Shown one piece after another: positions 59,023-64,000 of a stretch of DNA of 64,000 bases (within the stretch, counting starts at the first letter, position 1; every line of letters begins with the position of its first letter). This DNA is from JBEIQE01 sp040376705 (GTDB lineage: Bacteria; Pseudomonadota; Alphaproteobacteria; UBA2400). The stretch lies in NCBI GenBank assembly GCA_040376705.1, contig JBEIQE010000001.1, positions 124,001 through 188,000 on the forward strand, given 5' to 3'. The notes beneath the pieces were generated by a model. That model was not told where the DNA came from. It saw only the letters and a program-made list of their open reading frames with translations, and did not search any database. The position numbers were made by a program, and so were the translations under genes.

Positions 59023-59820
59023 ATGTCCGCTTCCGAAGAAGTGATGGAACAGCCCAACGTAATCGATGACGCGCCGTTCCAGCTGCGCGGTCAATCCATG
59101 ACGTTGATGGTGCTCAAGCTGTTCAACGCAGCTGACCCCAACCTGTTCGCGATGCTGCAGGGAAAAATCGGCCAGGCCCCTAACTTCTTCCGCCATGCAC
59201 CGGTTGTGCTCGATCTGACTGATTGCCCCGGCGCGACTATCAATTTCGCAACGCTTATTCCCGGCCTTAAAAAGCTTGGCCTGCTGCCCGTTGGTATTCA
59301 GGGTGGGCCGGTTGATATCCAGAGCGCTGCCACCACTGCTGGTCTTGGCGTGTTCCGCACCAGCCGCCCGCAGCAGGCTTCGCAGAGCGCATTGCAGGTT
59401 GATGCCGAGCCGCAGCAACAGCAGCGCTCCGCCATGCCGCAGCCCCAGCCGCAGATGGATGAAGAGAGCGGTTACACCAACACCCTCATCATTACCGATC
59501 CTGTTCGCTCAGGCCGCCAGATTTATGCCGCCCGTGGTGACCTCATTGTGCTTGCGCCCGTAAGCGCAGGGGCCGAGTTGCTGGCCGACGGTAGCATCCA
59601 TGTTTATTCATCGCTGCGTGGCCGTGCGCTTGCCGGCCTGTCGGGCGATCCGAATGCACGTATCTTCACCCACAGCCTCGAGGCCGACCTGATTTCAATC
59701 GGTGGTCTCTATCGCGTGGCCGAGGATATTGAGCCTGCCGCCCGCGGTAAGGCCTGTCAGATTTATAGAGAAGGCAATTCACTCAAGATCCGGCCGCTGG
59801 TGGCTGGGTCGAGGGATTAG
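59023..59820 (+). CDS. minC: Septum site-determining protein MinC
   Basis: This 265-residue FtsZ inhibitor has an N-terminal FtsZ-binding domain (FQLRGQSMTLMVLKL at its start), a Gln/Pro-rich linker (about 120-148), and the C-terminal MinC beta-helix (SGRQIYAARGDLIVLAPVSAGAELLADGSIHVY). The beta-helix binds MinD. Conserved RG(R)ALAG and FTHSLEADLISI-like elements complete it. ATG 59023 was chosen by the weak GGGGA site. ATG 59044 is an alternative. It leads the minCDE operon. Confidence 0.95.
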   Translation: MSASEEVMEQPNVIDDAPFQLRGQSMTLMVLKLFNAADPNLFAMLQGKIGQAPNFFRHAPVVLDLTDCPGATINFATLIPGLKKLGLLPVGIQGGPVDIQSAATTAGLGVFRTSRPQQASQSALQVDAEPQQQQRSAMPQPQPQMDEESGYTNTLIITDPVRSGRQIYAARGDLIVLAPVSAGAELLADGSIHVYSSLRGRALAGLSGDPNARIFTHSLEADLISIGGLYRVAEDIEPAARGKACQIYREGNSLKIRPLVAGSRD

Positions 59821-59841
59821 TCAGTTTAGAAGGAGAGTACC

Positions 59842-60657
59842 GTGGCTAAAGTAATCGTTGTCACGTCGGGCAAGGGAGGCGTCGGCAAGACTACAACATC
59901 GGCGGCATTCGCCATGGGTCTGGCCATGAAGGGCCACAAGACAGTCGTTGTCGACTTCGACGTGGGTCTGCGTAACCTCGACCTGATCATGGGTTGCGAG
60001 CGCCGCGTGGTGTTCGACTTCATCAATGTCATCAATGGCGAGGCCAAGCTGCATCAGGCGCTCATCAAGGATAAGCGCATTGAGAACCTTTACATTCTCC
60101 CGACCTCGCAGACACGCGATAAGGATGCCCTCACCAAAGAAGGCGTTGAGATCATCATCAACGAGCTGAAGAAGGACTTTGATTTCATCGTCTGCGACAG
60201 CCCGGCTGGTATCGAGAGCGGCGCACTCATGGCTCTGTATTGGGCCGATGAAGCCGTGATTGTTACCAACCCTGAAGTATCGTCGGTACGCGACAGTGAC
60301 CGTATCCTCGGTATCCTCGCCAGCAAGTCCTACCGCGCAGAGCAGGGCATGAGCGCCGTGAAGGAGCATCTGCTTCTTACCCGCTACGACCCCACCCGCG
60401 TTGAAAAGGGCGAGATGCTCAAGGTTGACGACGTGCTCGAGATCCTCTCGGTACCACTGCTTGGTGTTATTCCCGAGAGCCCTGCAGTGCTGCAAGCCTC
60501 GAACGTGGGTGCGCCTGTTGTGCTCAACGAGAAGAGCGCAGCCGGTCAGGCTTACATGGATGCGGTCAAGCGCTTCCTTGGCGAGCGTATTCCCCAGCGC
60601 TTTATCGAAGCCGAGAAGAGAGGCTTCTTCGACAAGTTACTGCGGAGGAGCGCATGA
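59842..60657 (+). CDS. minD: Septum site-determining protein MinD
   Basis: This 271-residue ATPase has the deviant Walker A SGKGGVGKTT, VDFDVGLRNLD, and CDSPAGIESGA. The C-terminal amphipathic membrane-targeting sequence is also present (RGFFDKLLRRSA). It recruits MinC to the membrane and is regulated by MinE. AGGAGAG precedes the start. It overlaps minE (ATGA). Confidence 0.97.
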   Translation: MAKVIVVTSGKGGVGKTTTSAAFAMGLAMKGHKTVVVDFDVGLRNLDLIMGCERRVVFDFINVINGEAKLHQALIKDKRIENLYILPTSQTRDKDALTKEGVEIIINELKKDFDFIVCDSPAGIESGALMALYWADEAVIVTNPEVSSVRDSDRILGILASKSYRAEQGMSAVKEHLLLTRYDPTRVEKGEMLKVDDVLEILSVPLLGVIPESPAVLQASNVGAPVVLNEKSAAGQAYMDAVKRFLGERIPQRFIEAEKRGFFDKLLRRSA

Positions 60658-61022
60658 GCATGTTCAATAACTTCCTCGTTGCGCTGGGTCTGAAGGAACA
60701 ACCTTCAACCGCCGCATCAGCGAAGGAGCGTTTGCAGGTTGTTGTCAGCCATCAGCGCCGCCATCGCCATAGCCCCGACTACTTGCCGATGCTCGAGAAG
60801 GATATTCTCGCAGTTATCGCCAAGTATGTTGAAATTGAAGAAGACAAGGTCGACATCAAGTTCCAGCGCGGCGATAGCATCTCCACGCTCGAGGTGAATG
60901 TCGAGCTGCCGGCCGGTGCCTCGATGCGTGCCAAGGTACGCAAGATCGCCGAGACCAGCGAAGATGTGATCAAAGCCAAAACAGCCGAAAAGAAAATGAA
61001 ATCAGAGCTGTTCGATGCATAA
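60654..61022 (+). CDS. minE: Septum site-determining protein MinE
   Basis: This 122-residue topological specificity factor has an N-terminal membrane-contact segment, the MinD-stimulating region (AKERLQVVVSHQRR), and the beta-sheet dimer domain (DYLPMLEKDILAVIAKYVEI). The C-terminal Lys/Glu-rich tail (about 90-122) makes it longer than the usual 85-90 residues. It drives MinD oscillation. Confidence 0.95.
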   Translation: MSMFNNFLVALGLKEQPSTAASAKERLQVVVSHQRRHRHSPDYLPMLEKDILAVIAKYVEIEEDKVDIKFQRGDSISTLEVNVELPAGASMRAKVRKIAETSEDVIKAKTAEKKMKSELFDA

Positions 61023-61052
61023 TCCCAGATAAATCTGAGGGTTGGAGTTATG

Positions 61053-61082
61053 AAAAGCGGAGCTGGTAACGGCTCCGTTTTT
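61053..61082 (+). terminator. Intrinsic terminator after minCDE
   Basis: Stem cggagc (61058-61063) pairs with gctccg (61072-61077), extended by A-T/G-T pairs. It is followed by a run of five T (61078-61082). It ends the min operon. Confidence 0.75.
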
Positions 61083-61147
61083 CATTGCGCGCAAAAATTG
61101 GCTTGCTACCTTTGCGCCATAAGCAGGGATATAACAGGAGGTCTAAC

Positions 61148-61525
61148 ATGGCCCATGATAATCGGCAGCCAGCACCGATCTCGCCAACCGAGAAGTTCAA
61201 TCAACTCAACAGTGTTTTTGGCACACGCAAGCTGGCCAAGCTCCTGCGCACCAAAACCTCGCACCTCATCGGGTTTTCGGCTGGAGAGCTGCCCTTGGGC
61301 GGGCGCCGCACCGAGCGGCTGGATGTGCTGCATAAGGTGGTTGATGGCCTGAGCACAAGCTATAATCCCATCGGCATCAATCAGTGGTTCGACAAGAAGC
61401 GTAGTTCACTTGGCCAGCAATCGCCGCGCTATGTGCTTGAGGCCTATCCGTGGCGTAAGGCCGACCGCGCCGTCAAGCAGATCAACCGTCTGGTCAAAGA
61501 GCTGACCACACCGCCAGCTGTGTGA
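61148..61525 (+). CDS. MbcA/ParS/Xre antitoxin-like protein
   Basis: This 125-residue protein starts at ATG 61148 with an AGGAGG site. Its central part has a helix-turn-helix-like KLAKLLRTKTSHLIGF. The C-terminal part (RLDVLHKVVDGLSTSYN, INQWFDKKRSSLGQQSPRYVLEA) resembles the toxin-binding domain of Xre/MbcA/ParS antitoxins. These usually precede a RES-domain toxin. Here the next gene, 7 bases on, is instead YunG-like. The antitoxin label is an inference from pattern. Confidence 0.5.
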   Translation: MAHDNRQPAPISPTEKFNQLNSVFGTRKLAKLLRTKTSHLIGFSAGELPLGGRRTERLDVLHKVVDGLSTSYNPIGINQWFDKKRSSLGQQSPRYVLEAYPWRKADRAVKQINRLVKELTTPPAV

Positions 61526-61532
61526 GGGGTAC

Positions 61533-62075
61533 ATGAGCATTCCGTTTACCGACTTCAAGGCGCTATTGCCTCAGGTCTGGTGTGCCGAAACTTCGGCTGC
61601 ACCCAAAATATGGACGCCCGATAATCCGGCCCTCGGCCAATGCGCTGTCGCTGCCGCACTGGCGCAGCAGATATATGGTGGTGAGATTTTATGGTGCGCG
61701 CCCAAGCTGCCCGATGGCAGCAAAGACAGCCATTACTTCAACCTGATCAATGGTACGGTTCATGATTTTACCCGCCAGCAGTATCAGCAGGCTGGAGTTG
61801 TCTTCCCCCAGCCCGAGAGCAAAGCGCAAGGGCTGGGCACGACCTATAATTATGTAGCCTCATTCCCCCAAACACTCGGCAGGCTTTCGCTGCTGGCCGA
61901 GCGCTTTAACACCTTGGGTGGCAGGCGCGAGTTAACCCCATGGCTGATGGTGGATACACCCCATATCAGTACCGATATTGCATCGATGATGCGAAGTGCC
62001 AAAGCTGACGGCTATAAGCTCGGGCTAATTGCCCAAGGCGATGAGGCTGCTCTGCGTAGTGAGCTGGCCAATTAG
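61533..62075 (+). CDS. YunG-like protein with Cys-His-Asn/Asp pattern
   Basis: This 180-residue protein matches the YunG-like hypothetical family: W....S....W.pdNPA.GQC.V..A....GGEIL....HY.N....V.D.T. Candidate active-site residues are Cys37 (GQCAV), His67 and Asn70 (SHYFN) and Asp78 (HDFT), a papain-like arrangement. No activity is established for the family that I can state. It follows the antitoxin-like gene by 7 bases, so the two are cotranscribed. Confidence 0.65.
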   Translation: MSIPFTDFKALLPQVWCAETSAAPKIWTPDNPALGQCAVAAALAQQIYGGEILWCAPKLPDGSKDSHYFNLINGTVHDFTRQQYQQAGVVFPQPESKAQGLGTTYNYVASFPQTLGRLSLLAERFNTLGGRRELTPWLMVDTPHISTDIASMMRSAKADGYKLGLIAQGDEAALRSELAN

Positions 62076-62081
62076 CCCATC

Positions 62082-62234
62082 ATGCGTGAGTTGGATGCTG
62101 TGTTGATAACGCCTGATTTTAGTGCAACCCAGGTTCAAGCCTTCATGACAGCGCATGGCGTGGATGACAAAACATCAGCTATACTGATTGGCAGCCGGTC
62201 GCCTGCCATGCAGCTGTTTAAGGCGACACTCTAG
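62082..62234 (+). CDS. Hypothetical 50-residue protein
   Basis: This short ORF starts 6 bases after the YunG-like stop and ends at TAG 62232-62234, just before the convergent methyltransferase gene. The product looks like a small alpha/beta domain (AVLITPDFSATQVQAFM, then AILIGSRSP). No ribosome site is obvious, so translation would depend on coupling. It could be a remnant of a longer gene. Confidence 0.35.
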   Translation: MRELDAVLITPDFSATQVQAFMTAHGVDDKTSAILIGSRSPAMQLFKATL

Positions 62235-62242
62235 TAAAACTC

Positions 62243-63352
62243 CTAGAAGGCCATAGCCGCTGCTGGCCGCATCTGCCCGACAAGGCGGCTGCGGGCTGCT
62301 GCATCCACCTCGGTGCGCGCTTCCATATAGCGATCGACCGCCGCGGCCGAGCCTGCCGCGATGAGGTTACTGTGCGCGCGTAGCGTTTCGGCCAATGGGC
62401 GCGGCAGGATGATATGCGGCATGCCGTTTTCTGCGCGTTCCAGCTGCAGCAAGGGCTTGCCGGTGGCGGGGTCGCTCATATGAGCGAGGGGGCCGGCCTT
62501 GAGTACAGCAAAAGCGTTAGCAGGGCTGCTGGCACGGCCAAACATCGGCAGGGCGGCTTCGCCATAAATACGTTGCCAGACGGGCAAGACCTGCGCCAGT
62601 GGCACCGCGGCTTTAAAAGCATCAACCGGCGTCATGCTGGCTGCGGCTTCGGTCAGGCAGTACATGAGCACTGGCTTGTGCGGAGATGACATGCGCGCCT
62701 GCAGTGCTGCATGGCGAATAAGTGCGAGCTGATCGACATTCTGCTCCGGCACACGAAGCAGGACTTGCTGCCACCATACGTTACTGCGGCCAAGCTGGTC
62801 GGCTTTGGCACCGGGCATATCCATCTCGCTGGCATGAACCAGATTGAGCGCAGCCAGCTGCTGCAGCTCGGGCACGCTTACCTCAAACATCGGGCGGTCG
62901 ACTGGTGCAGGGCCATGGCGCAGCGAGAACAGCAAGGTGGCACCGGGGCTGGCCACGCTCAGCAGGTTGCCCAAAGCTTCGGCCCGGCGCTCGGGCGCAA
63001 TATGCATCCAGCCTGCGCTCATGATGATAAGGTCGTATTTCTTGCCCTGTGTGCGGGTCTGCGCAAACTCGGGGCCAATGTCGTGGAAGTAATTTACACG
63101 CTCATGCGCGTGTTTGGCACGTGCTTCGCGCAGCATGCCGTGCGAGCCGTCCATGGCGTCGACCACATAACCCTGCTGGGCAATCCACTCGGCATCTCTT
63201 CCATCGCCACAAAAGGCATCTAGCGCACGCAGGCGGGGTAGGGCTTGCGCCAAGCCCGGCAATACATCTAGGGTTTTAACCGAGCTGTACTGGGCCGAGA
63301 ACTCAGCCGCTTTAGCGTTGTAAGTTGTCAGATTGATATCGCGCCCGCGCAT
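62243..63352 (-). CDS. Class I SAM-dependent methyltransferase
   Basis: This 369-residue protein has a methyltransferase core in its first 200 residues: motif I ALDAFCGDGRDAEWIAQQGY, motif II DAMDGS, and motif IV-like YDLIIMSAGWMHI. The C-terminal 170 residues form a separate domain that I do not recognise. It may be a substrate-binding region. The N-terminus (TTYNAKAAEFSAQY) is typical of small-molecule methyltransferases. The substrate is unknown. It is convergent with the YunG-like operon. Confidence 0.8.
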   Translation of the reverse strand: MRGRDINLTTYNAKAAEFSAQYSSVKTLDVLPGLAQALPRLRALDAFCGDGRDAEWIAQQGYVVDAMDGSHGMLREARAKHAHERVNYFHDIGPEFAQTRTQGKKYDLIIMSAGWMHIAPERRAEALGNLLSVASPGATLLFSLRHGPAPVDRPMFEVSVPELQQLAALNLVHASEMDMPGAKADQLGRSNVWWQQVLLRVPEQNVDQLALIRHAALQARMSSPHKPVLMYCLTEAAASMTPVDAFKAAVPLAQVLPVWQRIYGEAALPMFGRASSPANAFAVLKAGPLAHMSDPATGKPLLQLERAENGMPHIILPRPLAETLRAHSNLIAAGSAAAVDRYMEARTEVDAAARSRLVGQMRPAAAMAF

Positions 63353-63413
63353 TTTATGCCCCCTTGTTTATTCTTCCCTAGGGATAGCAGGCGCAGAGCG
63401 AAGGTCTAACAGT

Positions 63414-64000
63414 TTATGCAGAACCGCCAGCAAATGCGCTGGCGTAGCTTTGTGCGGCCAGGGCGGCCACAAACGGAGTCGTTTCCGGGTTGGGATTGCT
63501 TATGTCGTCATACTCAATCGTGCTCAGTTTGAGATCGCTTGAGAGCGGCTCGAGCGATTGGCGTAGTTTGGCCAGGGGATCCGGCCCGAATGATTCTTGC
63601 GGAGCCGAGGATTCTTCAAACTGGCGCAGCGCTTCTTTGCGTGCAGCCTCTTTGCGTTCAGCCTCAGCGCGGGCTTCGGCCCGCAGGGATTCGGCGCGGG
63701 CCAGCTGAATGGCATAGCTGCTTGGGTCATCCTCCCCAGCGGCTACGGTTTGCTGCTCTGGCGGGAATTGCGGGACGAGGGGTTGCTGCGGGTCAATGTT
63801 CTGCAGCAAGGTCAGTGAATTGCTGCTAATGGGCTGCTGCGGGCGGCTAACGGTAGTCGGGCCATCAGTAAACTGGGCTAGGCTTTGCTGGAAGCCGGCG
63901 AGGGGGTCTTTAAGGCGTTCGAGGCGAACAGCGGCCTGGCTCACGGCTCCGCCAATGGAGCCGCTGGGCAAAGTCTCTACCTGAACCACTCTGGCGAACC
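63414..64000 (-). CDS. Hypothetical Pro/Gln/Glu-rich protein, possibly cut by window edge
   Basis: At least 191 residues of a disordered-looking, Gln-, Pro-, Ala- and Glu-rich protein are encoded. It includes a charged helix rich in Glu-Ala-Arg (about 95-145) and a short hydrophobic C-terminus. A GTG start is possible at 63987-63989. However, the frame stays open to the window end, so the true start may lie beyond it. No family is recognised. Confidence 0.5.
   Translation of the reverse strand, partial: FARVVQVETLPSGSIGGAVSQAAVRLERLKDPLAGFQQSLAQFTDGPTTVSRPQQPISSNSLTLLQNIDPQQPLVPQFPPEQQTVAAGEDDPSSYAIQLARAESLRAEARAEAERKEAARKEALRQFEESSAPQESFGPDPLAKLRQSLEPLSSDLKLSTIEYDDISNPNPETTPFVAALAAQSYASAFAGGSA

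Noticed and set aside
58864..60495. Minus-strand frames opposite minC and minD (58864-59418, 59821-60495)
   Set aside because: They overlap fully conserved genes on the other strand and show no recognisable domain.
1..64000. tRNA, rRNA, insertion sequences and prophage
   Set aside because: I looked for T-loop sequences, transposase motifs, terminal inverted repeats and phage structural genes, and found none convincing; a tool such as tRNAscan-SE would be needed to be certain.

Overview
The window looks like a contiguous chromosomal segment of an alphaproteobacterium that has not been identified further. This is inferred from three things. The ATP synthase Fo genes run atpI-atpB-atpE-b'-b, with a duplicated b subunit. 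Valyl-tRNA synthetase is of the archaeal/rickettsial type. Many other genes match common alphaproteobacterial families (HflK/HflC with Mrp, DUF2065, SCO, MinCDE). GC content is moderate, and genes are tightly packed with many ATGA/TAATG overlaps. I found no rRNA, tRNA, CRISPR array, insertion sequence or prophage.

Layout. 1-9.9 kb: the end of a CPBP membrane protease, a ceramidase-like membrane protein, and a convergent two-partner secretion pair, which is a 2349-residue FHA-like adhesin and its outer-membrane transporter. 10-15.3 kb: an AlgI/AlgX-like O-acetylation pair, an adenine deaminase, small unknowns, a HEPN-like protein and an orphan pseudopilin. 15.3-22 kb: thrS, an unknown membrane-anchored protein, a basic repetitive protein and valS. 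22-26.7 kb: a MacB/LolD-MacA-NodT tripartite exporter operon. Divergent from it (26.8-30.7 kb) lie two modular paralogues with the same N- and C-termini but different middles, plus a secreted protein. This is the best candidate here for an undescribed system.

30.8-35 kb: two rRNA methyltransferases and unknowns. 35.3-41.8 kb: a co-directional locus of EF-hand protein, ECF sigma factor, putative anti-sigma, CpxP-like protein, DUF1800, DUF1501, glucokinase and HAD phosphatase. 41.8-45.2 kb: DUF2065, hflC and hflK, divergent from mrp. 45.2-48 kb: a partner-switching signalling module (STAS protein, RsbW-like ATPase, receiver-PP2C phosphatase). 48.1-48.3 kb: a probable small RNA. 48.3-51.6 kb: a protein phosphatase and the Fo genes. 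51.6-58.2 kb: a zincin-like protein, SCO protein, flavoprotein, a four-gene TPR operon and a PhoH-like ATPase preceded by a terminator-bearing leader. 58.6-61 kb: minCDE. 61.1-64 kb: an antitoxin-like/YunG-like gene pair, a methyltransferase and a gene cut by the window edge.

The window mixes core functions (translation, ATP synthesis, septum placement, membrane quality control) with envelope-directed accessory functions (giant adhesin, polysaccharide acetylation, tripartite export, an EF-hand/ECF envelope-stress-like locus). Functions are inferred from recognised motifs and gene context. No database search was run.
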